This document shows, one piece after another, positions 42,437-52,336 of a DNA stretch of 64,000 bases (its first letter is position 1; every line of letters starts with the position of its first letter). The stretch spans positions 1 to 64,000 of the forward strand of contig NZ_FUYR01000005.1 of assembly GCF_900168015.1 (NCBI RefSeq), in the 5' to 3' direction. A model generated the notes under the pieces. That model was not told the origin of the DNA. It did no database searches and saw only the letters and a program-made list of their open reading frames with translations. Position numbers and translations under genes: made by a program. This DNA comes from Daejeonella lutea. Its GTDB lineage: Bacteria; Bacteroidota; Bacteroidia; Sphingobacteriales; Sphingobacteriaceae.

Positions 42437-43117
42437 ATGAGTGGTAATTCCGTAATTAAATTACAGGGCGTAGACGTGTACCAGCAGAAACACCTGGTGT
42501 TAAACAATGTTAATCTACACATTGATAAGGGAGAATTTGTATTCCTTATCGGTCAAACTGGTTCCGGGAAAAGCAGCTTGTTAAAAATAATTTATGGCGA
42601 CCTGCATATTGGAAATGGTGAAGGACAGGTAGCGGGTTTTGACCTTAAAAAATTGGCGGAAAGAGATATTCCGTTCCTTAGAAGAAAGCTTGGTATTGTT
42701 TTCCAGGATTTTCAACTGCTAACCGACAGAACTATTGAACAGAATCTCGAGTTTGTGATGAAAGCAACCGGCTGGAAAGACAAAAAGCTTATCTCGGAGC
42801 GCATACGGGATGTTCTGGAAAAAGTAGGCTTGCGTTCTAAGATAAAAAAAATGCCGCATGAACTTTCAGGTGGCGAACAGCAGCGCGTCGTAATTGCCCG
42901 TGCTTTATTGAATGATCCGGAATTAATCCTTGCAGATGAACCAACCGGAAACCTCGACCCTGACACCTCAGAAGAAATTGTAACCTTATTGAAGCAGATC
43001 AGTCTTTCAGGTACGTCTGTACTGATGGCATCCCATGATTTTCACATCATTCGTAAGTTTCCGACAAGGATTATTAAATGTGAAGGCGGGCATGTGCATG
43101 AAGATGTGACGATATAG
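42437..43117 (+). CDS. ftsE: FtsE-like ABC transporter ATPase
   Basis: A 226-residue single ATPase. Walker A is GQTGSGKSS near residue 41, the signature is LSGGEQQRV, Walker B is [13 protein letters not shown] and the H-loop is MASHDFHII. The size and the phrase FQDFQLL fit FtsE, which with FtsX controls peptidoglycan hydrolases at division; LolD-like ATPases are the alternative. No ftsX is next to it here. The stop lies just before a long GTATCAG/GTATCAA array. Confidence 0.82.
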   Translation: MSGNSVIKLQGVDVYQQKHLVLNNVNLHIDKGEFVFLIGQTGSGKSSLLKIIYGDLHIGNGEGQVAGFDLKKLAERDIPFLRRKLGIVFQDFQLLTDRTIEQNLEFVMKATGWKDKKLISERIRDVLEKVGLRSKIKKMPHELSGGEQQRVVIARALLNDPELILADEPTGNLDPDTSEEIVTLLKQISLSGTSVLMASHDFHIIRKFPTRIIKCEGGHVHEDVTI

Positions 43118-43122
43118 AACTA

Positions 43123-43274
43123 GTATCAGGTATCAGGTATCAGGTATCAAGTATCAGGTATCAAGTATCAGGTATCAAGTATCAGGTATCAGGTATCAAG
43201 ACTAACGTACCCAGCGGTAAATCGTTTTTATTTACAAACTCCAAATCTTGCTACTTGATACTTGCTACGTGATA
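43123..43274. repeat. Eleven GTATCAG/GTATCAA heptamers with inverted right arm
   Basis: Units run exactly from 43123 to 43199 (77 bases). Position 7 alternates between G and A in an irregular pattern (G G G A G A G A G G A). The right arm (43247-43274: CTTGCTA, CTTGATA, CTTGCTA, CGTGATA) is inverted and shorter, so the arms are unequal in unit number. The element begins 5 bases after the ftsE stop. Confidence 0.9.
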
Positions 43275-43332
43275 CTCTATCTGACACTCTGACGCATTTC
43301 AGCTTTTGGCAAAAAAATTGTCATAGGCAGGT

Positions 43333-43947
43333 ATGCGTCTTTCAGACATGTTGAATAAAATGAAGAAGAATAAAATGGAAGAGAATAAATTACCTGAGGA
43401 TCAGGAGTTGAACGAATTAAATGAGGATAGTCTGGCTGAGGAAACTGTAGATCAGACAGATACAGAAAATACGGATGACACTAAAGAAGGCGCTTTATCT
43501 GAAGAAGAGAAACTAAAAGCCGAGGTTGCTGAATGGCAGAACAAACATCTGCGACTGTATGCGGAATTCGATAATTTCAAACGCCGGACTAGTAAAGAAC
43601 GCCTGGAATTACTACAGATAGCAGGTAAGGACGTCATTGTAGACTTATTACCCGTTCTTGACGATTTTGAAAGAGCTCAGAAGTCGATGGAGACCGCTAC
43701 TGATATCGATGCAGTGAAGGAGGGAGTTAAGCTTGTTCATCAGAAACTAAAAAGTACGCTTTCTAATAAAGGCTTGAAGGAAATGGATGCGAAAGGGAAA
43801 GAATTCGACGCTGATGTTCACGAAGGAATTACGAATATTCCAGCACCTTCTGACGATTTAAAGGGAAAAGTTATTGACGAGTTGGAGAAAGGTTATTATC
43901 TGAACGATAAAGTTATCCGCTTCGCGAAAGTTATAATTGGATCATAA
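43333..43947 (+). CDS. grpE: GrpE nucleotide exchange factor
   Basis: A protein of up to 204 residues. A very acidic N-terminal tail (about residues 15-60) leads into the long coiled-coil helix (KLKAEVAEWQNKHLRLYAEFDNFKRRTSKERLEL) and the beta-wing with KGKVIDELEKGYYLNDKVIRFAKVIIG. It releases ADP from DnaK. Inner ATGs at residues 6, 10 and 15 are alternative starts. dnaJ follows after 65 bases; no dnaK is in the window. No CIRCE element is visible upstream. Confidence 0.95.
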   Translation: MRLSDMLNKMKKNKMEENKLPEDQELNELNEDSLAEETVDQTDTENTDDTKEGALSEEEKLKAEVAEWQNKHLRLYAEFDNFKRRTSKERLELLQIAGKDVIVDLLPVLDDFERAQKSMETATDIDAVKEGVKLVHQKLKSTLSNKGLKEMDAKGKEFDADVHEGITNIPAPSDDLKGKVIDELEKGYYLNDKVIRFAKVIIGS

Positions 43948-44012
43948 AAACACAACTAGTTAAACCGGGGATTTAACAAGGTATGCCGGACTGGCATAAC
44001 TGAAAAATAAAA

Positions 44013-45179
44013 ATGGGGAAAAGAGATTACTACGATGTACTTGGCGTCACCCGCTCTTCTACGGCGGATGAGATTAAGAAGGCATATCGCAAAATGGCAA
44101 TCAAATATCATCCGGATAAGAATCCTGGTGATAAGAAATCTGAAGATAACTTCAAGGAAGCCGCCGAAGCATACGAAGTTTTGAGCAACGCCGATAAAAA
44201 GAAGCGTTACGATCAGTTTGGTCATGCGGGAGGTGCTGCAAGTGCTAATGGCGGAGGCTATGGTGGCGGAAACATGAACATGGATGATATCTTCAGCCAG
44301 TTTGGAGATATCTTCGGTGGTGGCGGTGGAAGTCCTTTTGACAGTTTTTTTGGAGGGCAACAACAATCTCGGGGAGGCCGTCGTGTATCAAGAGGAAGTA
44401 ATCTGAGGATCAAAGTCAAATTAACTCTGGAAGAGATCGCGAAAGGGGTTGAGAAGAAGGTTAAAGTTAATAAACAGATCATCTGTGAAACATGTGACGG
44501 TAGCGGCGCAAAAGACAAATCTTCATTCCATACCTGTCATACTTGTAACGGAAGCGGATCGGTACGCCGGGTTACCAACACCATTCTTGGCCAGATGCAG
44601 ACTACCAGCACCTGCCCTACCTGTAATGGCGAAGGAAGTGAAATAACTGCAAAATGTACTGTTTGTCATGGCGACGGCCTGACAAGAGGAGAAGAAACGA
44701 TTAATATTAATATTCCTGCTGGTGTGAGCGAGGGAATGCAGTTATCGATGAGCGGTAAAGGTAATTCAGCTCCACGGGGTGGTATTGCCGGAGACCTGAT
44801 TATCCTGATCGAAGAATTGCCTCATGAATTGCTGAAACGAGAAGGTAATAATATTATCTATGATCTTCATGTCAGCTTTATTGACGCTGCCGTGGGATCA
44901 AGTGTTGAGGTTCCTACCATCGACGGTAAAGCAAAAATTAAGATAGAGCCTGGAACGCAAGGTGGAAAAATCCTTCGCTTGAAATCTAAGGGAGTACCGG
45001 AAGTTAATTCCTACCACCGCGGCGACCAGCTTATTTATGTTAATATCTGGACGCCAAAAGCATTGTCCAAAGACGAACGTGAAATGCTCGATAAACTAAA
45101 AGATTCTCCCAATTTCAAACCACAACCGGGTAAAAATGAAAAGAGCTTCTTTGATAAGATGAAGGAGTACTTTGAGTAA
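44013..45179 (+). CDS. dnaJ: DnaJ chaperone
   Basis: A 388-residue type I J-protein. The J domain has HPD at 33-35, followed by a Gly/Phe region (about 75-125), four CxxCxGxG zinc motifs ([32 protein letters not shown]; about residues 155-220) and the C-terminal client-binding domains. It stimulates DnaK. It follows grpE and is terminated by a hairpin at 45229-45265. The TAA stop is followed directly by four CGAGAAG-type heptamers. Confidence 0.96.
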   Translation: MGKRDYYDVLGVTRSSTADEIKKAYRKMAIKYHPDKNPGDKKSEDNFKEAAEAYEVLSNADKKKRYDQFGHAGGAASANGGGYGGGNMNMDDIFSQFGDIFGGGGGSPFDSFFGGQQQSRGGRRVSRGSNLRIKVKLTLEEIAKGVEKKVKVNKQIICETCDGSGAKDKSSFHTCHTCNGSGSVRRVTNTILGQMQTTSTCPTCNGEGSEITAKCTVCHGDGLTRGEETININIPAGVSEGMQLSMSGKGNSAPRGGIAGDLIILIEELPHELLKREGNNIIYDLHVSFIDAAVGSSVEVPTIDGKAKIKIEPGTQGGKILRLKSKGVPEVNSYHRGDQLIYVNIWTPKALSKDEREMLDKLKDSPNFKPQPGKNEKSFFDKMKEYFE

Positions 45180-45207
45180 CGAGAAGCGAGAGACGAGAAA
45201 CGAGATG
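45180..45207. repeat. Four CGAGAAG heptamers at the dnaJ stop
   Basis: CGAGAAG, CGAGAGA, CGAGAAA and CGAGATG run from the base after the stop codon. No inverted arm is visible before the terminator at 45229. Confidence 0.8.
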
Positions 45208-45228
45208 TGAGCTCTTTGGCAACGATTT

Positions 45229-45265
45229 AAAAGCCTGTCCTTAAAAAGGATGGGCTTTTTTTATT
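45229..45265 (+). terminator. Terminator after dnaJ
   Basis: The stem AAAGCCTGTCCTT pairs with AAGGATGGGCTTT (two G-U pairs), followed by a seven-T run and ATT. It overlaps the end of the convergent MG2/TonB-plug gene (stop at 45261), so it may serve both directions. Confidence 0.85.
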
Positions 45266-47696
45266 GAACGGTAAAGGTCTTTACACTTCTTCCTAATCTT
45301 CCTTTATAATCCAAACCTTCTACAACAACCCGATAAATACCAGGTCTATCAGCAGTGTAGAACTCAATAGGCTTGACCACTCCTTTGTCACTAAAGATGT
45401 CCGGATTCCAGTAAATTGTAGACCGGAAATCAGCTTTAGCTTTTTGTGTTTCAGGGGCAGCATAATCCGGCGAGTAAAAAGTACGTGAAACGGTATAGCC
45501 CTGGGGCAGGTATTTAATGATTCCTTGCGCGTCTGTCTGAACATTATTATTACTTATACCTGCATATCCCTTTGTTGTAACGATTAGTATCCCAGCTGCC
45601 GCTTTTCCACCATAAATAGCTGCACTTGCTCCGCCTTTTAACACTTCCACATAGGCAACATCCTGCATGTTCACCTGGCTAAGATCTGTGCCCATCGGCA
45701 TACCGTCGACAAATAATTCCATTGCGGGTGGCCCTGATACCATTGTATTTCTGGCCAGGGATCCGGTGACAACACCTTTTTCACCGATGTGAAAATCGAA
45801 ACCCAATACTTTTCCCTTTAGGGCAAATGCCAGATTCGGATCAGATAATTGCTCCGAGCGAAAGGTATAATCTGCCGGACTATTTCCCAGTTTACTGGAA
45901 TTGGTAAGTGTTTTTGAATCTTTAACTCCTTTTACAACCACCTCATTAAGTACATTATTTCTTGTAATCAGGCCTTGCTTGAGAAGTTCAGCCAACTCCT
46001 CCTTGATATCTTTACCATAGGTCTGCACCAGGTCAGGTATTTCGTCTTTTCGGGAAGCAAAAAAAACATCATTTCCTACCGATTGACGGCTGACTTGATC
46101 TAGCTTGATCTGCACGTTTGCTTTTGATTTCTCTGTTCTTCCCTGCACTATAAATCTGGTACTGTCCGGGAACACCAGGTTATCAAAGTTGAACCATCCC
46201 TTTGAATTACTTACTGTATCCATTAACATCCCCCCATCCGGTGTGAAGGCGGTCACCTTCCCACCTGCTACCGGAGAACCACCACGGGATACTGTTCCCG
46301 AAATACTTATACCCTTCTCTGGAATTAATGACAGTTTTGGTTTATTTTTTGTCCAGTCAAGCCGGCGCCAACCCTGGGTCATGAGGAGGTTATCCAAATG
46401 CTTTTGTTTAAGTTTAACGGCTTCAGCGCCGCGAGTAAAATAATAGTTCGGCTGTTCAACGAAACCCTTCAGCTCTGATTTCACCAAAAGTTCGGAAAAT
46501 ATCGTGGTTTCATCATCCTCCTTAACACCTACTCTATCCATATCTGTAACTGCCACAGAAAAGCTCGCAATCGCCTGTGACTGATCCTCAAAAGTGGGTG
46601 CAATGTCCAATTTGACCTTTTCCCTTTTCGAATATGCATCTTTACCCGACTGCACTGAAATATTCAAATCACCATTCTTCCTTGTAAAAACCAGACGTTC
46701 GGCAACTGCCATGTCATTTTTGTCAAATAGCGTTAGCTGGGCGATACCAGTCTTTAATTCGCCCTTGGAGATAGCGACATCTGCGAACTGCCTTGTCATC
46801 TTAAACGATGATTGCAATATAGATCCATCATAAGTTTTAACGGCCACAGTTAGCTCCCTGTCGTCGATTGGAGCTGTTGGAGTAGCGGTTATTCTGATTA
46901 AGATTTTATCCTGAGGCTCCGTGTTTACGCTAATCACATATCCATCCTTCGCTGCCGATGGAATGGGGAAAGTCTTTTCCCCCTCGGGCAGAGACACGAT
47001 AGCTTTGTACGATTGCCCCTCAAAAGGAGTTAGCAGAAATGACCCCATGCCAGCATGGTCGCTTTTAAATTCAGCTACTTTCGTTCCAAGGTTATCCATC
47101 ACGTAGCCGGTCATATCTTTTCCAAGGCCGTTCGATGCCAGCGCTTTAAAAGCTACACGCGATCGCACCCCTTCTACCTGCTGGCCCCCTTCAGGAAAAA
47201 ATTGAACTGTTACTGCCTGAGAACCAGACTGAGCTTTATTTTTAACTGTACCGCTTTTGAAGGAATTTACTATTACCAGGCTATGATCATAAAACGATTC
47301 CTCGCCGAAATTCCTCATCCACTGGGTATAGCCGCGTATACGATAGTTACCTTCACTGAGGGTATCCGGAAGTGCGATATCCCCCCATCCAAGGCCAGCT
47401 GACAAAGGGAGTTTAAGAGTTTTCTTGATCTGCTTTTCCTCGTTTATCAAATCAACATACAGGATTTTGCTTAACATCGACGGTTGGTTTGATCCGTCGA
47501 CTACATAAGCCTTGAACCAAATATTCTGCCCCGCAGCGTAAAATGGCTTATCAAGATGGAGATAAACTTTCTCGGGTGGATAAAGGTCGTTAATGCTATC
47601 TGTTGATGCAATAAACTGCTCCAAACTTAGTTTTCGAGATTGCCCGAATCCGGCCAGAGAATAAAGAAGAAATAAAATTACCACAAAAGATTTCAT
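45261..47696 (-). CDS. MG2-domain protein with C-terminal TonB plug-like domain
   Basis: From ATG 47696 the product is about 811 residues with a signal peptide (ending AGFGQ). An N-terminal macroglobulin-type MG2 region (VYLHLDKPFYAAGQNIWFKAYV) and further Ig-like domains follow to about residue 560. The last third holds a plug-like domain (LFVDGMPMGTDLSQVN, EVLKGGASAAIYGGKAAAGILIVTTKG), but no beta-barrel follows; it ends in a small beta-rich segment. This MG2-plus-plug type is frequent in Bacteroidota and of unknown function, perhaps an envelope partner of a TonB transporter. A divergent TonB receptor gene lies upstream. Confidence 0.82.
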   Translation of the reverse strand: MKSFVVILFLLYSLAGFGQSRKLSLEQFIASTDSINDLYPPEKVYLHLDKPFYAAGQNIWFKAYVVDGSNQPSMLSKILYVDLINEEKQIKKTLKLPLSAGLGWGDIALPDTLSEGNYRIRGYTQWMRNFGEESFYDHSLVIVNSFKSGTVKNKAQSGSQAVTVQFFPEGGQQVEGVRSRVAFKALASNGLGKDMTGYVMDNLGTKVAEFKSDHAGMGSFLLTPFEGQSYKAIVSLPEGEKTFPIPSAAKDGYVISVNTEPQDKILIRITATPTAPIDDRELTVAVKTYDGSILQSSFKMTRQFADVAISKGELKTGIAQLTLFDKNDMAVAERLVFTRKNGDLNISVQSGKDAYSKREKVKLDIAPTFEDQSQAIASFSVAVTDMDRVGVKEDDETTIFSELLVKSELKGFVEQPNYYFTRGAEAVKLKQKHLDNLLMTQGWRRLDWTKNKPKLSLIPEKGISISGTVSRGGSPVAGGKVTAFTPDGGMLMDTVSNSKGWFNFDNLVFPDSTRFIVQGRTEKSKANVQIKLDQVSRQSVGNDVFFASRKDEIPDLVQTYGKDIKEELAELLKQGLITRNNVLNEVVVKGVKDSKTLTNSSKLGNSPADYTFRSEQLSDPNLAFALKGKVLGFDFHIGEKGVVTGSLARNTMVSGPPAMELFVDGMPMGTDLSQVNMQDVAYVEVLKGGASAAIYGGKAAAGILIVTTKGYAGISNNNVQTDAQGIIKYLPQGYTVSRTFYSPDYAAPETQKAKADFRSTIYWNPDIFSDKGVVKPIEFYTADRPGIYRVVVEGLDYKGRLGRSVKTFTVQ

Positions 47697-47931
47697 AGGT
47701 GCTAAAGGGTTGAGCAATTGAATATACAAAATATTTTCAATCAGCCTTTTAGCAGCTTTTTACATTAATTTTATGTTGACATATTTTTCGCAAATCCGCA
47801 AGCCTTACTAATTTGGAAAATATTAACGCAGAAATTTTACACAAATCCCATATATCATAATTGAATACAGAAGCAAATGGCAGGAACTTTTGATAATTTA
47901 GCGTCGCCTATTTAAAGAGGCTCATCCCCAA

Positions 47932-50019
47932 ATGAATATCCGTTCAAAATATTTCCGTTCAAGGGCAATTATCACAACAGTTTTTCTTGCTTCTGTTGGC
48001 TCCGTTTTTTCTCAAACTAAGGTTGATTCCATTCAGAAAATGGATGAAATAGTTGTTAGGGGTTATATTACCGAGCAGGCTATATTAAAAGTTCCATCTT
48101 CGGTCAGTGTAATAAGCAGTAAAGCTTTGAGAGACCAGCCCGGCATTTCTATGCTACCAGCTTTTAATACGATAGCAGGAATACGCATGGAAGAACGTTC
48201 GCCCGGCAGTTACCGATTATCGATTCGGGGAAGTCTTCTGCGTTCTCCTTTTGGGGTTAGAAATGTTAAAGTTTATATCGATGATTTTCCATTAACTGAC
48301 GCGGGCGGAAATACTTACCTGAATTCCCTGGATGTAGGAAGTATTAACAACATCGAAATACTCAAAGGGCCGGATGGAAGTTTATTCGGAGCTAATTCTG
48401 GGGGCGTTGTGCTATTGAATCCTTTCGATAAACGTTCGGATAGCAGCTGGGCATCAGCCAATATTACCAGCGGATCGTATGGCTTGTTCCAGGAAAAAGT
48501 GGCTTTACAGAAAAAGTGGAATAACAATTACTTAAACGTTAATCACTCATACCAAACCTCAGATGGCTACCGCGAGCACAGCTCAATGCAGCGTCATTAT
48601 GGCCAGGTGGGGTATCGCTGGAATTATTCAAATGCCAGCCAACTTCGTTTCCTTGCTTTATATTCAGATCTCGATTATCAGACTCCGGGGGGATTAACGA
48701 CGGCCCAATACGCGGCAAATCCTAAACTTGCCCGTCCCTCAACACCTGCAGTGGCTGGGCCGGTTGCACAAAAAGCCAGAATTGACAATAAAACTTTTTT
48801 TGGAGGTGTTGTTAATGAAACTAAGCTGACAAGTAATTTTCGGCATGTCCTTGCCCTTTTTGGATCGCATACAGACTTTCTTAACCCGTTTATAACGAAT
48901 TATGAAGTTCGGAGCGAGGGCACCCTGGGCCTTCGCACATACTTCGAACTTGCTGGAAATGGAAAAAAGGCTCTTACTTGGAAATGGAATGCTGGCCTGG
49001 AATTACAGGGTACCAACGCAGACATCGCGAACTATGACAACAACAGGGGCGTAAGAGGAAACAGCCAGGCTCAGGATGATATTATTTCACGACAGTTCTT
49101 TTATTTCACCCGCTTTTCAGCCAATATTGGCGAAAGGCTTACAGCTGAGGTTGCAGCAAGTTTTAACTATTATAAATATGAGTTTGACAAGGATGTTAAA
49201 ACGGCAACATCACACTCCGTTAGAAAATTTGATCCTCAGCTAATGCCGCGGTTTGCACTATCTTACCAGGTAAGTGATGGTGTAGCATTTAGAACATCAG
49301 TAAGCCGGGGTTATTCAACCCCAACAATTGCTGAAGTACGGGCGTCAGACAATAAGATCAATACAAACCTAGAATCGGAAACAGGCTGGAATTATGAAGG
49401 AGGGATACGTCTTCGCGACCGAACTGACCGATTCTGGCTGGACGCCTCGCTTTTCAATTACCGCTTGGAAAGTGCGATTGTACGCAGAGTAAATGCTGAT
49501 GACACCGAATTTTATCTGAATGCCGGGGGCACGAAACAAACAGGTTTTGAAACTCAGGCTTCTTACTGGCTAATTCATCCCGGGTCAAAAGGATTTATAA
49601 GTGGCTTACAACTTCAAAACAGTTATACATTAAGTAAATACTATTTTAGAAGTTATGTCAATGGAGCCGCCAATTACTCAGGTAACAGATTAACGGGAGT
49701 TCCCCGAGGGGTAGTCATCAGCGGTATTGACCTGCGTATGGATAAAAATTTCTACTTGTTCGCACAGCATAATTATACCTCGAAGATTCCTTTGAATGAT
49801 GCAAATAGCCTGTACTCAGGAGAATATAACCTAATACATTTTAAAGCCGGCTGGAGAAGGTCTACGCCTGGAAAACCTGGTTTAGACTTTTTCGCAGGAG
49901 TCGACAATCTATTGGATGAAAATTACAGCCTTGGCAACGATCTAAATGCGTTTGGAGGACGTTATTTTAATGCGGCACCCAGACGAAACTTCTTTGGGGG
50001 ACTAAGGATAATATTGTAG
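47932..50019 (+). CDS. TonB-dependent outer membrane receptor
   Basis: A 695-residue receptor. Signal peptide about residues 1-28 (ending SVGSVFSQ), a TonB-box-like MDEIVVRGY, then the plug (about 45-160: IRGSLLRSPFGVRNVKVYIDDFPLTDAGG and ILKGPDGSLFGANSGGVVLL) and a barrel ending RRNFFGGLRIIL. It lacks the carboxypeptidase-regulatory domain of SusC types and resembles siderophore or vitamin receptors. The substrate cannot be told; no Fur box or riboswitch is evident in the gap 47697-47931. Confidence 0.92.
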   Translation: MNIRSKYFRSRAIITTVFLASVGSVFSQTKVDSIQKMDEIVVRGYITEQAILKVPSSVSVISSKALRDQPGISMLPAFNTIAGIRMEERSPGSYRLSIRGSLLRSPFGVRNVKVYIDDFPLTDAGGNTYLNSLDVGSINNIEILKGPDGSLFGANSGGVVLLNPFDKRSDSSWASANITSGSYGLFQEKVALQKKWNNNYLNVNHSYQTSDGYREHSSMQRHYGQVGYRWNYSNASQLRFLALYSDLDYQTPGGLTTAQYAANPKLARPSTPAVAGPVAQKARIDNKTFFGGVVNETKLTSNFRHVLALFGSHTDFLNPFITNYEVRSEGTLGLRTYFELAGNGKKALTWKWNAGLELQGTNADIANYDNNRGVRGNSQAQDDIISRQFFYFTRFSANIGERLTAEVAASFNYYKYEFDKDVKTATSHSVRKFDPQLMPRFALSYQVSDGVAFRTSVSRGYSTPTIAEVRASDNKINTNLESETGWNYEGGIRLRDRTDRFWLDASLFNYRLESAIVRRVNADDTEFYLNAGGTKQTGFETQASYWLIHPGSKGFISGLQLQNSYTLSKYYFRSYVNGAANYSGNRLTGVPRGVVISGIDLRMDKNFYLFAQHNYTSKIPLNDANSLYSGEYNLIHFKAGWRRSTPGKPGLDFFAGVDNLLDENYSLGNDLNAFGGRYFNAAPRRNFFGGLRIIL

Positions 50020-50056
50020 GTGCAAAGCAAGTGCGGTGTTGATTTTCGATTCTGAT

Positions 50057-50078
50057 ATCGAAGCCGCTTTGCTTCGAT
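50057..50078. terminator. Hairpin after the TonB receptor gene
   Basis: ATCGAAGC pairs with GCTTCGAT (50057-50064 with 50071-50078), loop six bases. No T-run follows, so it is a weak terminator candidate 38 bases after the stop. Confidence 0.45.
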
Positions 50079-50210
50079 CCAATGTGGTAGAAATAATTGA
50101 AATAAGGGGAAACTTGTACCCACATTATTTGTTACGCTTCAGGTTGTAAGCTAGCTCCGCTGGAAACAATAGCGGAGACCGAATAGGTAGCATCTGAAAA
50201 TTCTAGCAAC

Positions 50211-51326
50211 ATGTTTACAACCAGTCCCTCACTTTCTAAAAGTATTTCAATACTGTTCTTTGCCTTCCTGGTGATCAGCGGTTTATACTTTGGCAGAGAA
50301 TTTCTTATCCCAATAGCCATTGCCACTTTATTGGCAATGTTGTTTCTGCCTCTATGCAGATGGTTTGAGAACAAGGGGATGAACCGCGCGGTTGCGAGTT
50401 TGTTGTGCATTCTCACCTTGTTGGTGGGTATCGCAGGCATAGTCGCGCTGCTTTCCTGGCAGGCATCAGACATTACTAATGACCTTTCACAAATTGGCGA
50501 ACGAATAAGCAAAATCTCTAGTGAGATCAAACAGTATATTGCAAAGAACATGGGGATCTCTCCAGAGAGGCAAAAAGCCTGGTTAGATAAACAATCGTCA
50601 TCCGGCGGAGCCTCAATGGGTACTGCAACTACGGTGTTAAGCTCAATTATGGGAATCCTGGTAGATACTGTGCTGGTATTAGTCTATTTGTTCCTTTTCA
50701 TTTCCTCGAGAGCCCATCTGAAAAAATTCGTTCTGATGATCGTTCCCAACTCCGAAGCTAAAGAGGCAAATCAAATTATGGATGATGCCGGGAAAATGGC
50801 TCAGAAGTATCTTTCGGGGATGAGCCTGATGATCGTTTCTCTATGGGTCCTTTATGGCATAGGTTTCACTGTGGCTGGTGTTGAAAATGCATTGTTTTTT
50901 GCCGTCTTGTGTGGGATTCTGGAAATAATACCCTTTGTGGGCAATTTGGCTGGAACAAGTTTGACATTATTGATGGTGGTTTCCCAGGGTGGAGATGACA
51001 AAATGATTTTTTCTGTTTTAGCGACATATCTGATCGTCCAATTTTTGCAAACTTATATCCTTGAACCGCTGGTCGTCGGATCTGAGGTAAATATCAATCC
51101 TATGTTTACAATTTTTGCATTGGTTCTTTTTGAACTAATATGGGGTATTCCCGGAATGATCCTCGCAATTCCGATGATTGGTATTTTAAAGATAATTTGC
51201 GATCATGTAAAACCCCTTAAACCCTATGGTTACCTGATCGGAAAGGAAAAAAATAGCGACCCTAAAATATTTCTTACCATTAAAAACTGGTTTGGACACT
51301 CTAAGAGCAAAAAAGCCAAATCCTGA
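50211..51326 (+). CDS. AI-2E family permease (PerM/TqsA-like)
   Basis: A 371-residue membrane protein with seven to eight hydrophobic segments. The N-terminal pair (ILFFAFLVISGLYF and LIPIAIATLLAMLFLPL) precedes a soluble loop (about 100-150), and the C-terminal half has the family phrase LEPLVVGSEVNINPMFTIFALV and LIWGIPGMILAIPMIGILKI. The family includes the E. coli autoinducer-2 exporter TqsA and Na+/H+ antiporters; no specific substrate can be assigned. It stands alone with about 110 bases to the ABC genes. Confidence 0.88.
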   Translation: MFTTSPSLSKSISILFFAFLVISGLYFGREFLIPIAIATLLAMLFLPLCRWFENKGMNRAVASLLCILTLLVGIAGIVALLSWQASDITNDLSQIGERISKISSEIKQYIAKNMGISPERQKAWLDKQSSSGGASMGTATTVLSSIMGILVDTVLVLVYLFLFISSRAHLKKFVLMIVPNSEAKEANQIMDDAGKMAQKYLSGMSLMIVSLWVLYGIGFTVAGVENALFFAVLCGILEIIPFVGNLAGTSLTLLMVVSQGGDDKMIFSVLATYLIVQFLQTYILEPLVVGSEVNINPMFTIFALVLFELIWGIPGMILAIPMIGILKIICDHVKPLKPYGYLIGKEKNSDPKIFLTIKNWFGHSKSKKAKS

Positions 51327-51379
51327 GCTATCTTCCGCTAATATTTTATAATTTACGCATCTAATCATAACGAAAGGGC

Positions 51380-51399
51380 CGTGTAACTAAAGTCACACG
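51380..51399. promoter_or_regulatory. Operator-like palindrome before the ABC exporter pair
   Basis: CGTGTAACT-AA-AGTCACACG, 9-base arms with one mismatch, 37 bases upstream of the ATPase start. It could bind a dimeric regulator, or form a hairpin. No cognate regulator is encoded nearby. Confidence 0.35.
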
Positions 51400-51435
51400 T
51401 GCTCATCTAAATTTCGTTTAACCATAAAAAATAAG

Positions 51436-52332
51436 ATGCTGAGTATCAGAAATATTGTCAAGCAATATGCTAATCACCGCGCGTTGGATAATGTATCTAT
51501 CGAGGTCGAAAAAGGGAGCGTATTTGGTCTGCTCGGCCCTAACGGCGCAGGAAAAACGTCCTTAATCCGCATTATTAATCAAATTACTGGCCCTGATAGC
51601 GGCGAAGTATTTTTTAATGGTGAAAAATTAAATCCTTCGCACATTTCTAAAATTGGTTACCTCCCCGAAGAGAGAGGCCTGTACAAAAAAATGGAGATCG
51701 GTGAGCAAATGCTTTACCTCGCTCAATTAAAAGGCATGAGTAAGCAGGATGCTACCAAACGAATCAAATATTGGTTTGAAAAAATGGAAATCGAAAGCTG
51801 GTGGAAGAAAAAGGTGGAAGATCTTAGTAAGGGCATGCAACAAAAAGTGCAGTTTGTAGCAACGGTAGTGCACGACCCAGAGCTTATAATTCTGGATGAG
51901 CCTTTTTCTGGTTTTGATCCGGTCAATGCACAGGTTATTACCAATGAAATATTAGAACTCAACAGAAAGGGTGCTACAATCATTTTCTCAACCCACCGGA
52001 TGGAATCTGTTGAACAACTATGTGATAGTATTGCTCTTATCCACAAATCCAAAAAGATACTTGACGGGAAAGTCAAGGATATCAAAAACCTCTACCGCAG
52101 CAATACGTACAGAATAGGCTTTGAAGGTCAGTTAACGTCAACAGAAAATACAATGTTTGAAATTTTAGACCAAACCGCCGACAATGACCTTAACTATTTG
52201 ACCGTGAAAGTTCAAGAGAAATATTCTGCGAATGACGTGCTAAAATTTTTAATTCAGGAGGTACAGGTGAACGAATTCATGGAAGTAATTCCGAGTATGA
52301 ACGACATATTTATTCAGAACGTAAAGAATTAG
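51436..52332 (+). CDS. ABC transporter ATPase (NatA-like)
   Basis: A 298-residue ATPase. Walker A is GPNGAGKTS near residue 37; the signature is degenerate (LSKGMQQKV); Walker B is LIILDEPFSGFDP; the H-loop is IFSTHRM. The C-terminal about 80 residues form the extra domain seen in NatA/YhaQ exporters. It pairs with the permease gene, which follows 4 bases later. Such NatAB pairs export sodium, drugs or antimicrobial peptides; the cargo is unknown. Confidence 0.9.
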   Translation: MLSIRNIVKQYANHRALDNVSIEVEKGSVFGLLGPNGAGKTSLIRIINQITGPDSGEVFFNGEKLNPSHISKIGYLPEERGLYKKMEIGEQMLYLAQLKGMSKQDATKRIKYWFEKMEIESWWKKKVEDLSKGMQQKVQFVATVVHDPELIILDEPFSGFDPVNAQVITNEILELNRKGATIIFSTHRMESVEQLCDSIALIHKSKKILDGKVKDIKNLYRSNTYRIGFEGQLTSTENTMFEILDQTADNDLNYLTVKVQEKYSANDVLKFLIQEVQVNEFMEVIPSMNDIFIQNVKN

Positions 52333-52336
52333 CATC

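Noticed and set aside
43123-43274. Possible CRISPR array
   Set aside because: Units are 7 bases, directly adjacent, without spacers, and no cas gene is present in the window.
47697-47931. Riboswitch or Fur box before the TonB receptor
   Set aside because: I looked for TPP, cobalamin and Fur-like features in the divergent gap and saw none that were convincing.
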